Notes: generated by a model from the sequence alone, not told the origin. Shown: positions 1 through 11,910, numbered from the stretch's first letter. The stretch: 64,000 nucleotides of DNA from Primulina eburnea (GCF_022965805.1 NC_133106.1:37747913-37811912), one strand, 5' to 3'. A program made the numbers and translations.

Positions 1-1840
1 AGCATGCGCATAGCGCAAGTGCAGGCAAGACCAGCAACATTATGTAAATGATAAAATAACAATCTGAGTACTCCAAGCTTGGTGGATAGGCATATCAAAA
101 ACGTAATTCATATCAGACCTTGTAACATTTCGCCAAAGACCACTGAAACCAAGGACTATCTGAATGGTGGAGGCAACAATAAATGCACCCTGGGTGGCAC
201 GCATTATCTTCTTGAACTTCTGCACCATCATTTGCATTTAACATAATTAGCAAAAATAAATAGAAGTATTAAAACCTTCTAGCGTTTCTTTATTTCTAAT
301 TCTTTCACAGCTGTATAGCTTAAATTGAGGAAAGCTTATAATTTTAGCCGAAACAAGCACCATGGCACAAGAACAATGTTCTCAAAAAGGAACATAAAAA
401 GTATCAACCGAAATAGTATGAAGATCACAAACCGAAATAGGATCTGGATCACTCCATCTTCCAGACAGGATTATGGAAATTGTGGGTGAGACGAAGGTGT
501 ACGATCCTCCAATTACAACAGGTAATCTGGTTCCAAACCATGTCTGTAACAGAGTATTCAATCCGGCAACGAAAAGAAGAGTCTGGATAACTTGTGCTTT
601 CTCACCCTAAAGGCATGTGCAAGGCTACATAAGGAATACAAAATCAAGCAGAAAACGAACTTCAAGATAATACAAGCACTTGAAGGCTCACATTTCCTCC
701 TCCCATTTGAGGAACCAGGGCAGTCGGGATGATGACGGTTGTACCGAGCATCACAAGATAATGTTGAAATCCAAGAAGAATAGCCTCAGCTGCAAAACAA
801 AAATCAGAGTTAAATAATTCAATCAGAACCCATGTATTCAAGCATTTGGAAAGATAGACAATGTTGATTAAGTCACTGATAATTTCAAAGCCGTTAAAGC
901 AAAAAAGGGGACGAGATAAACTCGAAGATCACTCGGAAATGCATTGCTGCTTAATGATTTTACAATGCCTCGAATTAGGATAACTACTTAAAGTTATTCT
1001 GGAAAAACAACGAAAGGTTATCTTGAGTACCAAATAGACCGAAAGGTTGTCGAACCAGGATCCTCAAAATTAAACAAGTTAGATGTCTCCAAAGAAGGAA
1101 ACAAAAAACAGCGGATCTATGTAAAGTATCAACATGAACTGTAATAAAATAGCCAGAAAAGCACACAAAACCATTAAAACATGCTATTTAAAAAACATAT
1201 TTAGTGAAAGCATCAGTTCCAGAAAGGTAGATTCAGATTCAAACATGACATTCAATTTTAAAGGCTAAAGTAGATGTAACAGTCTTTTGATCAGCAAAAA
1301 CTGAACATAAAAAGATCTCAAAAAAGGGCAGGAAAGCGTACATAGATTAACAAGAATCGGAAAATAGTAGATACTAGTCGTCCAGGCAAGGGAAAATGCA
1401 TAAAGTCCTTATAGAATAACATAGATTGCTAAAATCTGTCTCCACGCAGATACTCTGCAACACCTTCTGCCAACACCTTGACAAAAATTGCCCCGAGAAT
1501 ATTCCATCAAAATAAAAGAAAAAAAATTATTGCCACGAGAATATACCACTCAAATAAAGATGACAAAGAAAAAGGAAAGCTGAAGAAAATTAACTCTCCC
1601 AAAAAAAGGAAAGGAAAGGAAAGCCAGTAGCTCAAACAATTCACAACCACTATATGCCAAATTTTACAAGAATAATAAAAGAATGTACTAAATAAAGTGA
1701 AGAAATAAGTGTCTAATTTCATAGAACAGATACTAACGCCAAGGAGGCGGACTGGTAATGCAATAAGAAACATTTGGAAGCTGATCCTTTGGTGGGTGTG
1801 GCGCTGGCTCATCTGACTTCGGTGCTGCTCCCCCAGCCAT
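1..1840 (-). CDS. NAT6-like nucleobase-ascorbate transporter, N-terminal part (cut by left edge)
   Basis: Partial gene of the nucleobase-ascorbate transporter (xanthine/uracil permease) family, polytopic membrane proteins. Coding exons read on the minus strand: 1738-1840, 692-789, 433-606 and 119-219; all junctions are GT-AG and phases close, giving about 158 residues. The start is the ATG at 1838-1840, followed by MAGGAAPKSDEP and then PNVSYCITSPPPW, the hallmark N terminus of plant NATs. Next come EAILLGFQHYLVMLGTT, the motif GGSYTFVSPTISII, and KFKKIMRATQGAFIVAS followed by GLWRNVTR. The next exon, expected to begin with FLSP, lies left of base 1, so about 70 percent of a roughly 530-residue protein, including the substrate signature, is not visible. 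The leader continues upstream of 1840 and may contain a 5' UTR intron. NAT6 is the best match from memory; close paralogues cannot be excluded. Confidence 0.88.
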
Positions 1841-3178
1841 TTTTCTTCTCTCTATGGAGAAATAGAATAGAAAAACAGTTTTCAAGACTTCTCAGTGGGA
1901 CTCACGAGCCTGCAAAATGCGAAAAATCCCAAAATCTGCAAACACCCAGATCAGAAATCTTCAAGGAAATGCTGAAAAACTCCAAGGGAAGAAAATGCAA
2001 ACGATGTGAAAACCGTAGGAACTCGGGAACAAATGAAGATCCAAGTAATAAAAGCGCAACAACCCACATGTAACTTCCCCCACACTATGCTACGCGGCCC
2101 ACCGCTTTATGGTAACATTGAAAAGTAGAAGAACATAAAATCATAGGGAAAAATAAATCAGGACAATGAAAATGTAACAGAAGAGGTGTATATATTAAGT
2201 GTCATAATTGCAACAAAATAGAAAATAATTATCATTACAAAAACAAAACAAAAAAGTAAGAAAGTGACCTGCTCGTGATACGAGGGAGCTTGTCAAGAAC
2301 CAAATCAACGAGGATGCGAAACAGGCAAAGTCAATAAATCAAAGACCCCACCTCTAGAAAAGTTTCAGTAAAAAGGCAAGACTCTCCAAGGAGGTGACAA
2401 AGGAGAAAAGGAGAGAACTTTACCGGATGGTTGGCAATTTTTTCCATAAAATGCAAGGAAATAGTTCGAGAAACAAGTCAGAGCCAAAAGTGTAACGATT
2501 AACTAGCTCAAGATTTGTCAACCATTAGCGAATACTTGATAGAGTCTTCAGCAAAAAATTTAATATTTTTTATTGTGTTCTTGACAGGATTCTTGGGTTT
2601 CAGTACATTTTATTAAACAAGAAAGTGTGCGTTTTGAAATGTGCGACATTAAAGATTCTCTCTAAGCAAAATCAGGTCCGCTGTTGTAATTTGGAAGCTG
2701 GCGGTGAAAGAACTCAATTCCAAAAATCAATTCAAGATAAATGATTGTCCAAGTCCACAAATTGGAAGATTTTGTTTTTTAATCTCAGTCAATTATACAG
2801 GTAAAAAGATTGATTTTTTAATTAAATAATTGATCCAGATTATTTTACAAAATTTTCCCATCTACTCTTTTTTGGAGATAGACTCCCTCATTATTATTTT
2901 TAATTCCATTCGCAACCTCTGTTTGTTGGCTATTGCTTTCCAAGTGATGTTGATTTTTTTGATCGTTTTCTTATAGGAGCTTTTAAATTTGGTTGGTGAG
3001 ATCAACTTTTCATGCGTATCCCTTTCCACAATTTTTTTTATTCCTTATTATTATTTTATTCCTTCTCATTCTTTTAAATGTACTTAATTTTGTTGTTATC
3101 TTAATTCGATCCAAAAATATCATATCCAGTAATAACCTATATTTCCTTTAATTACCAGTTGTAACCATTAATTAACAC
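1841..3178. other. leader/promoter side of the NAT gene and A+T-rich spacer
   Basis: No protein-coding exon is supportable here. The part next to 1840 must hold the 5' leader and promoter of the minus-strand transporter. A purine-rich stretch at about 2330-2440 could be a separate leader exon, but I cannot fix its splice sites. The rest, from about 2560, is A+T-rich. Confidence 0.4.
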
Positions 3179-3333
3179 AAAAACTTGTGTGAAACCATAT
3201 TACGTGTCATATTTTGTGAGACAGATCTCTTATTGAGTCATCTATGAAAAATATTACTTTTATTGTTAATATCAGTAGAATTTATCCGTCTCACAGATAA
3301 AAATTCATGAGATTGTCTCACAAGAGACTTACT
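3179..3333 (+). mobile_element. GTGAGAC-family MITE, copy A (degraded)
   Basis: Short interspersed element. It opens with AAACTTGTGTGAAACC and ends GATTGTCTCACAAGAGACTTACT. It contains the family's internal TTTTGTGAGACAGATCTC, TATTGAGTCATC and CCGTCTCACAGAT blocks. The same blocks in the same order occur at 10089-10271 (inverted), 11732-11910 and 12024-12200. Terminal GTGAGAC/GTCTCAC inversions suggest a non-autonomous DNA transposon; a SINE-like origin is not excluded. Confidence 0.65.
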
Positions 3334-4261
3334 TCTAAATTAATACAAGGATACAGACTTCATATGCTTATATTTTTCTGAGCCCGAGAGATATGTTGAT
3401 GAAATCCAGTTTATTTGTGTTTCTGGCCAACAATGTTCAATCCAAAAAATATTAAAGAACAAGCCCAATAATTGTAACCCAAAACAAGGATGATTCTTTT
3501 TTTTCGTAGTTTATATTTCGGTGTGCACTGAGTAAATTTCTGCGATCTAACACCGACTCTCCACCTATGCATGATATGGATATAACTCAAATATAATAAT
3601 TTATTAACGTATGAGAATACAATAAAATTGTTTAAAATATAAAAAAGTCAAAATTGCAATTTGAGCATTCATATACACGTTTATTGATGATTCTGATGTT
3701 GTACCTATACATTTCAGCTTTCCTTGGCTTGTAGCACATCTAGTATCGATGTCCTAAGTTTGACAAGAGTTCTTTTTCTAAGATTGAATTATAACAAAAC
3801 TTCTCCCAAAAAAAAAAAGATGAGCAAAAAATAATCAGTTTTGGTCCCCCCATCCATGCTTCAAAAACTCAACAAATTTGGTCCAAATTCTTTTAGAATA
3901 GGCTTCGATGGTAAACTTGGATTTTTGAAAGGATTTTAATTCAAACTATTGAAGATTTTCTAGAAATAGTATATAATTGGTTAACATTTCAATTACTTTG
4001 AAAATCTATATTATCTATATTATTATATTACTAAGTGTGAGATCCTTAAAATAACTACTTTAGAAGACACCAAAATATTAATTTCATAATTACGTAATTA
4101 TATTGAAAATAATCCATATGTAAAACTACACAATCTTCTAAATTGAAAATAATTTCGTATTAATTGTTTAATATTATTTGATCAAATAAAAAATAATAAT
4201 AACACATGCAACAACACATGCATCTTTTACTAGTATACACTAAATGGAAATGAGGATTTAG
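3334..4261. other. A+T-rich intergenic DNA
   Basis: No gene, RNA or clear element seen. Homopolymer A and T runs and short direct repeats only. Confidence 0.5.
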
Positions 4262-4420
4262 AGATATGGCTCGATACAACGACGGAAACAATCAAACCGT
4301 GGTTCATATTTCCGTCACTAATAGACAACATATTCCTACATCTCCGTCGTTGCTCTGTCGCTAACCTTGTTTAGCGATGGAAATTTCCCGTTGCTATAAT
4401 TAATTATTTGCGGTGTTAAT
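4262..4420. repeat. cluster of CCGTC/GACGG words, subterminal-repeat-like
   Basis: Repeated short words in both orientations (ACGACGGAAA, TTTCCGTCAC, TCTCCGTCG, TCGCTAAC, TTAGCGATGGAAA). This type of array is common in the subterminal zones of plant CACTA/EnSpm or Mutator-type elements. No terminal inverted repeat or transposase is visible, so it is only a fragment. Confidence 0.4.
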
Positions 4421-4827
4421 TCTCTTTTGGTGATTTTCTCGTATTCAATGTTGAGAAGTGTTTTGAAGTATTTTGCTTAAAATATATCATATATTGTAAT
4501 AAGTGCATCCGCATCCGTCCACATTAATCTATGTTATTAACTTTCCATCTCCTCAAAAATTATGGGTCCACGAGCCACATATTCATTACATTAACATTTT
4601 CCCATTATTAACACACACTCACATTCATTTAATATCAACTTTCATTATTTATGGGTCCCACTGTCCACTTACGCATTTTTTTTAAATTTTAATTAATTCA
4701 ATATCTTTCTAATTTTGTTAAAATTTTACAACAAATATTATTAAAAACAAATAGTATTATTATTTTAAAAATAACTTAATTTCAATATTCATCAAAATAT
4801 TATTAAAAAATGAAAAAAAAATGTTGG

Positions 4828-4972
4828 ACGGTTTGTGAGAAAGCGTCGCACATAGCGACAGTTTGTGAGAAAACGTCGCAAGTAGCGACGAGTTTTGAGA
4901 AACCGTCGCAAGTAGCGACGTTTTCAATTTGCGACGCTTTACGAAAAACCGTCGCTATTTGCGAAATAATGC
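4828..4972. repeat. tandem GCGTCGCA/AGCGACG array (about 30-bp period)
   Basis: Three degenerate units of about 30 bp, each with GTTTGTGAGAAA-like sequence, then CGTCGCA, then TAGCGACG, followed by an inverted half unit (TTGCGACGCTTTACG) and CCGTCGCTATTTGCG. The head-to-tail and inverted arrangement of an 8-bp word resembles transposase-binding subterminal repeats of CACTA-like elements. Related words recur at 23366-23506 inside the lectin-kinase pseudogene. Confidence 0.55.
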
Positions 4973-5077
4973 CGTTCATTCTGGTGAATTTCATGGCTGA
5001 CATGGCAGCCAAGATTAATAATCCATGCACCCACATTGGTGCATGAATATTAATATGTGTTAATAATCACTCATTAA

Positions 5078-5229
5078 TGCACCAACAGGGGCGGAGCCAG
5101 GAATCTGGCGTTATCCGAGCTAGAATTTTAAACTCTAACATCCTTTAATATTTTAAATTGATCTACCCGGGCTAATATCAAATTTATAGCCCGGGTACTT
5201 TAAGTTGTACCTCCGCCCCTGTGCACCAA
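5078..5229. mobile_element. hAT-type MITE (136 bp) with 8-bp target duplication
   Basis: Element proper is 5086-5221. It starts CAGGGGCGGAG and ends CTCCGCCCCTG, an 11-bp perfect terminal inverted repeat. It is flanked by TGCACCAA at 5078-5085 and again at 5222-5229, a perfect 8-bp target-site duplication. CAGGGGCGGA ends and 8-bp duplications are typical of plant hAT MITEs. No coding capacity. Confidence 0.88.
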
Positions 5230-5741
5230 TGTAGGTGCCCTAAGAGGTGACAAAACTTATAATGTTTCTAAGAAGATTATATTAAAATTCGATTTCTTTA
5301 TCATTGGACGAGGAGAGTTTCCATTTGCCTACACATGGGTTCTATCATCAAATTTTCTTAATTAAATGCCATTTGGTTTTTTGGCATAAATAAATAAGCG
5401 TATCTAAGAACTCAAGAAAAAAGTCGAGGAGTAGGTAGGCAGCTCAGGTTATAAACAGAACAAAGATAAATGAATTTGACACTTTCCCACTGCCGGCTTC
5501 AAACATATTTATTTCCACTCATTTGTCATTTTCTGTTACCCCTCTTGTATTTGTTTGTATATACAGATCACAATCCATCGGCCACTCCCTGGAATGATCT
5601 TCCAGAAATCCAACCATTAATCGGAAAATCCATAATACTTTTAGTTATGATATCATTACTTTAATTTGTCACCATAACATAATGCCCTTCATTGTTTAAC
5701 CTTAGCAAAATCAAGAAAATCCTTGCTATTTTAAGAAGAAG

Positions 5742-7939
5742 ATGGATCGACCTCGGGTGTGGCAGTTCTTTCTTCTCTTGTCGATGGCTTCTGCAGAAAC
5801 AACGGAAGTAAGGGAAGCAATGGTGCAATTCATGCAAAAACTTGCTCCCCAAAACATTCAGAGAGAACCCAACTTTGGTTGGAATTTGAGCTCGGACCCT
5901 TGTGGAGATAAATGGAAAGGAGTAACTTGTTACGTTGATTCGCCAAGAATCAAGAAAATTGTACTCAATGAGGAAAACCTAACAGGTTTATTTGACGCAG
6001 CCTCTCTTTGTGTCAGTAGGGCTCTTCTCGTATTGAGCCTAAACTCGAACAACATTGTTGGGATGCTTCCAGAAGAGATATCAGCATGCAGTCTTTTAAC
6101 ACATGTTTATTTAAGTGGAAATAATTTCTCGGGTGATCTTCCAGGTTCCCTTTCCAGTTTAAGTGATTTGAAGAGGTTTGATGTATCAAGAAATGGATTC
6201 TACGGCGTAATACCGGACATGTCAAGAATCTCAGGTTTGCTGACTTTTCGAGCTGAAAATAACCGGCTAACTGGAGGTATACCTCAGTTTGATTTCTCCA
6301 AGATTCAAGATTTCAATGTCTCTTACAATAATCTCAGCGGTGAGATTCCTGATGTCAAGGAACGTTTCCATGAGACTAGCTTTTTAGGGAATCCAGGATT
6401 ATGTGGAAAGCCTACGTCTAATACTTGCACCCAAAAAAAGAATAAAGGGAAAACTTTGCAAGATTATCTGATGTACTCTGGATATGCTGTAATTGGATTG
6501 CTCATTTTTTGCCTAATTGGTTTCAAATTGATCATGAAATGCAAAAGTAAACAGAAAGATGATGTCTCCACAAAGGATTCCCAGACGGGCATGGTCATCA
6601 GCCCGTCGAGTGAGTCTAAAAGCATTGGTGGTGGAAACCGGTCTGAATTTTCTATAACATCTGTTGAAAGTGGGAAGGATTCTTCCCTAACCGTACTACA
6701 CAGTCCAGTGTCTGAAGGGTTGAAATTCGAGGATTTGTTACGTGCTCCGGCCATATTGATTGGAAGAGGCAAAAATGGAAGTCTGTATAAAGTTACACTA
6801 AGTGAAGGAGTGATTCTTGCAGTGAAAAGGATCAAGGGTTGGGATGTCTCAAAGGATGAGTTCACGAAGAGAATGGAGGCGATAGATCAAGTGAAGCATC
6901 CAAATGTATTGCCTGTGATTGCGTTTTATTGTTCCAGACAAGAAAAACTCCTGGTTTATGACTTCCAAGAGATAGGCAACCTATTCAAGCTTCTTCATGG
7001 TAATTTTTTTACTCCCTATTCGCATCCCTGTGGTTATATCATTGCTAGTGAAACTTACCTTTAAAAATCATCCTACAAGATACTCACTCCGAATCTTCTG
7101 AGACATTTCTTTGTTGCATCTTTGAAATGTTACGGTCATAAATTGGTTTAGCTAGCAATTCGTCGTATGATGATTCATATATTTGAGAGGTCCTCCAGTC
7201 TGATGCTAATAGACCTCACAAACTAACATTTCGGCATCGAAATTTTCTCTCAAACTTGTAGCCCAATATTATATTATATGTGGTTCATATGCATGTCAAA
7301 AAAGTAAAATAAAATTTGCACGTCAATTATAAAGTTCTCGTACTGCCAATTCCAGGACCCGAGAAAGGGGAACAGTTCCACTGGGAAAGCAGACTAGACG
7401 TTGCAGCCAAAATTGCGGATGCGTTAGCTTTCATGCATGAGAGACTACAAACAGTTGGAATCCCTCATGGAAATCTAAAATCCTCCAACATCCTACTAAA
7501 CAAAGAAATGGAACCTCTAGTAAGCGAGTATGGCTTGGCAGTGATCAACAATCAAGCTGATTCTCATCTGGCCCAAATGGAGAGATCTCAAGACAATGAT
7601 TTCCCCATTGTAAATGAAAGAAACAACATCTTTAAGGCCGATGTATACAACTTTGGAGTTATCCTCCTCGAGTTATTGACAGGGGAACTTGTTCCAGACA
7701 ACGGGTATGATCTAGCTGCATGGGTTGATTCTGCTATTCGAGAAGAATGGACCAAAGAGGTTTTCGAAAAATCATTGGTTTCAGAAGGTGCAAATGCGGA
7801 GAGGATGGTGAATTTGCTGCAGGTGGCTTCGGAATGCATCAGTTCTTCAGCAGAAATGAGGCCAAGTATGAGGGAAGTTGCTCATCTGGTAAACTCGATA
7901 AAGGAATACGAAGAGAAATCTAAAAGTTCTGACCGCTGA
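5742..7939 (+). CDS. LRR receptor-like kinase, predicted inactive (pseudokinase), two exons
   Basis: Membrane receptor-like kinase of the small-LRR 'probable inactive receptor kinase' type (At2g26730/PRK-like, from memory). Exons 5742-6999 and 7356-7939 join in frame (CATG|GACCC) to give 613 residues. Order: signal peptide about 1-18; LRR N-cap with WNLSSDPCGDKWKGVTC about 47-63; four or five LRRs to about 225; membrane segment about 243-265; serine-rich juxtamembrane; kinase-like domain about 330-600. The glycine loop GRGKNGSLYK (341-350) and the lysine in LAVKRIKG (362) are present. The catalytic loop is HGNLKSSN (457 on) instead of HRD, and SEYG (476-479) replaces DFG, so phosphotransfer is unlikely. 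Such proteins usually act as ligand or kinase-complex scaffolds. The ATG follows a short A-rich leader and is the first in frame. Confidence 0.92.
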
Positions 7940-9074
7940 TGATTTGTCAGCTATGCTATATAATATAGTCTAAATGACACTCAGACAGACTCCCTTTTAA
8001 AGAGAAACTAAATGTACGAAACCTTTGAAATTCCCCAGCAAATATCAAATTAATATTCATTTACTACTATTATATAAAGAATGTTATATAGTCAATCTTT
8101 TGTTTCCCAAAATTTCATTTACTAGTATTACTTCGATTGCATCTTCAAACATTCTCTTACTCAACATTCCCTAAACATAAAAATGAAAATAAAAATAAAA
8201 ATTAAAAGATCTTTCATTTCAAATCATCTATTCTAACTATTTTAGTGGCGATGGTACAAACTAAAACAATGAAAAAAAATCCCAGTTGGAAAATCCGATG
8301 GGCGGCTGTATTTTGGGCAAAAAAAGTTTATTATTATTATTATTCGACAGATATTACGGAGGATTTTTATTTGCTTTCCAATTGGAATGTCTGACAACTG
8401 GAAACGACCTAATTTTCAAAAGTATTTCTTATATTGTGAAATAGAGACATCAAGTCGACAATTATTTGAATTATTTTATTATAGTGATTAATGTGTGCGT
8501 GAATCTTGTGACGCCAGTTGACAGTCAGAGACAAAATAGATACAGAGTCTGGAACGTCGATTAAAAAATCAATTTAACCACAGTAAATAGCAATTTACTG
8601 CTCCCGATAACTTTCAGAATAGATGCTTTACTCTTTGTTTGAAGTTTAGAGTAAATACATTTTTGATGCACTTTCTATATATAAAATCATATCTTCGATA
8701 CATTTCCAAAAAAAGTAGTAGAATATAATGATTAATTAAAATAGTCGATAAAAATAATTATAAGAGGAAAAATATCAACTTTCCACTCAGATTTTGACTC
8801 GTACTGTCCACGTCAAACTTTATTCCTCCAACAAGAAACAATAATTTAATAGAAAGTTGACAAAAATTATCAGATAATCAAACGCAAACTAGTAATAATC
8901 TGATGTCTTTATGTAATTCTCCCACTAAATATTATATACAAAATAAAAATCAAAGACCAAAAAATAATAATTTTGGACAACAAAAAAGGGGAAAATACAG
9001 AGACTCGCTAAATTTGATGAGCTGTGATCGAGAATACCTCGGACGCCAGCGCAGAACAGCACTTCCGGCGTTAA
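7940..9074. other. intergenic spacer between convergent genes
   Basis: Contains the 3' end of the receptor-like kinase gene and, near 9000-9074, the 3' end of the minus-strand gene. No other gene or clear element seen. Confidence 0.5.
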
Positions 9075-9551
9075 TTAAACGAAGGTGACACCTTCCTTGC
9101 CGAAATCCATGGAACCCTTGGCGTACCTAGAAGAGAAATTCCGCGAGAAGTACCCATCCTCTCCGTCGTCATCGAAATGACCGTTCTGCCCCGGCCCCTC
9201 GTCGAAGTTCATGGCGTAACTCAATGGGTCGTACTGTACATTCACGTGCTTTCCGCTCCCGCTCCTATTCCTATTCCGATTGAACCGGCGTACGAAGGTC
9301 TTCCACCTCGGACCAGCCACGATCTCCGACAATTCTCGGATCTTCTTCAGTAAGCTCACTCCACGGGACCAAAGCGAGTCTCCGGAAGGGATCTCGGACG
9401 CCCGTACCTTCTGCCACCACGCCAATCCGACAGCGGGGGATGGCGAGGAGTTTGTGTGGAAGAAAAAACAGCAGCGGCGCTTCTGGAAGAGAGTCTCCGA
9501 TGCTTCGTCGATTGGCTGCACGCTTTGGCGCGAGAACCCACCAGCCTCCAT
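9075..9551 (-). CDS. uncharacterised plant protein, 158 aa, intronless
   Basis: Open frame with coding-like composition; it resembles, from memory, a plant-specific family of unknown function, often annotated as an expressed or stress-related protein. Starting at the ATG at 9549-9551 gives 158 residues. An upstream in-frame ATG at 9564-9566 would add MCYRA, but the second Met followed by EAGG looks like the natural start. Visible features: a Cys/Phe run RRCCFFFHT (25-33); Trp-rich LAWWQKV; basic segment GPRWKTFVRRFNRNRNR (80-96); a tail with YDPLSYAMNFDEG (107-119), then acidic residues and SRNFSSRYAKG. No membrane segment or enzyme motif. A TA/CA-rich stretch lies just upstream (about 9588-9616). 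The function cannot be stated. Confidence 0.8.
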   Translation of the reverse strand: MEAGGFSRQSVQPIDEASETLFQKRRCCFFFHTNSSPSPAVGLAWWQKVRASEIPSGDSLWSRGVSLLKKIRELSEIVAGPRWKTFVRRFNRNRNRSGSGKHVNVQYDPLSYAMNFDEGPGQNGHFDDDGEDGYFSRNFSSRYAKGSMDFGKEGVTFV

Positions 9552-9886
9552 TGCCCTATAGCACAAAAACAGACACAGACACAGTCGTTCGTGCGTGTGC
9601 GTATATATATATATGTGTGTGTGGAGAAATGGAGAAGGGTTTTGCCCTACTTTGTCAATCTATTTGCAAAGCAGGAATATATTTTCCGGATTCTCTGAAA
9701 TCAAATTGAGCAATTATTGCGTGTAGATGGAAAGTTGGCTTGAAAGAAAGTAACGGCTAAAGGGAGATGCGTAGTATATATATGATTTTTGAAAGGTCGT
9801 TTTTGCCTTTACCGTGGGGACATGTACAGTGTCTAAGAAGGGTATGGCAGTACTTTCCAGTTTATTGTACAGATGATGGTGGCCAC

Positions 9887-9962
9887 AGCCTGGCATTTCC
9901 ACATGTATACATTGACAAATATATAGCCTGGCATTTCCATATGTTATACATTGACAAATATT
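9887..9962 (+). repeat. two-copy tandem repeat, 38-bp unit
   Basis: Copy 1 starts at 9887 and copy 2 at 9925. Both read AGCCTGGCATTTCCA/CATATG.. then ATACATTGACAAATAT with a few differences, and are followed by a TA run. Confidence 0.8.
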
Positions 9963-10088
9963 ATATATATATATAACCAAAAATAAAACTTAAGCTTTCA
10001 AATATAAGAAAAGTTAAATTCTAAAAAAATTCTTATGAAATAAAAAAAAATAGTGAAACGGTCATGATTGATTTTGATAATTGATTTT

Positions 10089-10271
10089 TGAGTGGGCTCA
10101 TGTGAGACCGTTTCACAAATCTTAATCTATGAGACGAGTCAATCCTACCCATATTCACAATAAAAAGTAATACTCTTAGCATAAAAAGTAATTAATACAT
10201 TTTCATGGATGACCCAAATAGGAGATCCGTCTCACAAATATGATCCGTGAGACCGTCTCACACAAGTTTTT
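10089..10271 (-). mobile_element. GTGAGAC-family MITE, copy B
   Basis: About 183 bp, inverted relative to copies A, C and D. It reads AGTGGGCTCATGTGAGACCG at one end and GAGACCGTCTCACACAAG at the other, with internal AAAAAGTAATACTCTTAGC and GGATGACCCAAATAGGAGAT matching the other copies in reverse complement. Confidence 0.75.
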
Positions 10272-10820
10272 GCCTTGATTTTTTTAAATTATTTTAAAAT
10301 ATGATTCATATAAGACCTTGACTGGTTCGATCGGTTGATTTTAAAAACATGAGTTTGATATTTAAAATGAATTGTAAGTGGATTCAGAAAAAAAATAAAA
10401 AAATGAAATTGAAGGAAGCATGTATACAAAACTTTAGGTTTATTTATTTAGATAATATAAAAAATTATTATAGTTATCAAATTATAATATAAAATGAGTT
10501 TGTAATACAAAACAAGATTTCCGACGCTCCTCTCTCAAGAGATAGAGTTCCTAACCCTGGCCGTAAAAAAAGAAAGAAGGGTTTCAACCATAACGGGTCG
10601 GGTTTAGAAACGTTGGCCCATCTTAAGCTCTAACTCCTAAATTTTGATTAGGATAGCTAGAAATTAAGAATTAGGAAAATAATATAAAATTATATTTTAA
10701 AAAATTATTTTTAGAACTTTTGTAGCTTATCGTATATATTTTTGTATCGATACTTAAATCTAACTTATTAAAAGAATTGATAAGATTGTGTTGGATGTAA
10801 TTGATTCCAAAAAATCGAAG

Positions 10821-11557
10821 AAGTCCAGCTAGGGATGTAAACAAACCAAACCGTTCGCGAGCTATTCGGAGCTTGGCTCGATAAAAAGCTTGTTTAAGTT
10901 CGTTTGTTAATCATATCAAACCAAGCTCAAACTCGATTTGGAGCTCGACAACTTAATCAAACCAAGCTCTAGCCTAAGCGTATTCGCAAACATGTTCGTT
11001 AATAGGCTCGCGAGCTCGAACTCGGCTCGTTTAGATGGCTCGTAAGCTCGAGTTTGATCCATTTGTTGAGTTGACAAATAAAAATATTAGTACTAATAAA
11101 AGTTAAACTTTTATGTCTAATATAAAATTAGTTCATAGATATATTTAATTTTAACAAGCTCAAATCAAGCTCAAATTCGAGCTCATTTGTATGTTCTACG
11201 AGCTCGAAAACGAGCCGAGCTCAAGTCAGGCTTGTTAAATATGATAAATGAGCTATTAATAAACCAAGCTCGAGCCCGGCTTGATTAACATGATAAACGA
11301 GCTTTTAACGAGTCGAACTCGAGCTTTTCACGAGCTTAGTAATTTCAAGACAAGTCGAATTCTAGCATGATGATAAAAGCTCGAATAAAGCTCGAGCCTG
11401 AGCTCGAGGTCTATAAATCTTAAACGAGCCAAACTCAAGCCAGATTATAAAAGCTTGAATCAAGCTCGAGCTCGAGCTTGAATTAATCTTAAACAAGCCA
11501 AGCTCCAGCCTGATACTGTTCGACTTGGTTTGAATCGTTTACATCCCTAAGTCCAGC
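10821..11557. mobile_element. 719-bp Mutator-like non-autonomous element with 9-bp target duplication
   Basis: Element about 10830-11548. It begins AGGGATGTAAAC (10831) and ends GTTTACATCCCT (11548), a perfect 12-bp terminal inverted repeat. AAGTCCAGC occurs at 10821-10829 and again at 11549-11557, a perfect 9-bp direct repeat, the size expected for Mutator-like elements. The interior has no open frame. It is a dense series of AGCTCG, GAGCTCG, AAGCTCGAG and related palindromic words in both orientations, which should give heavy secondary structure. Confidence 0.8.
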
Positions 11558-11731
11558 CAGTAATATTATATTGTTTCAACAAATTATTCTAATAATTTTT
11601 TTTACTAATATCATAAGAGATTCGAAATCAGTACTAAAAGATTTTTATTGAGATTCAATACTTTTAAAATACTGGTACGTCTAAGATTTTAGACCGGCCA
11701 ATTAGTTTGAGTTTGGAGTTTAATCGAAGAC

Positions 11732-11910
11732 AAAACTTGTGTGAGACAGTTTCACGGGTCGTATTTTGTGAGACAGATCTCTTATTTGGGTCATCAATGA
11801 AAAAGTATTACTTTTTACGCTAAGAGTATTACTTTTTATTGTGAATATTGGTAGGGTTTATCCGTCTCACAGGTAAAGATTCGTGAGATCGTCTTACAAG
11901 AGAGCTACTT
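11732..11910 (+). mobile_element. GTGAGAC-family MITE, copy C
   Basis: Starts AAAACTTGTGTGAGACAG, ends GTGAGATCGTCTTACAAGAG. Internal blocks TTTTGTGAGACAGATCTC, TTTGGGTCATCAATGAAAAA and CCGTCTCACAGGTAAAGAT align with copies A and D. Confidence 0.78.

Noticed and set aside
1774..2073. Plus-strand open frame of 99 codons
   Set aside because: Overlaps antisense to the first NAT exon and its leader; no similarity of its own.
4803..5046. Open frames on both strands with repeated peptide units
   Set aside because: Both arise from the GCGTCGCA tandem array; the periodic peptide is a by-product of DNA repeats.
9280..9709. Three plus-strand open frames over the 158-aa gene
   Set aside because: Antisense shadows of the minus-strand gene, which has the coherent composition and family-like motifs.
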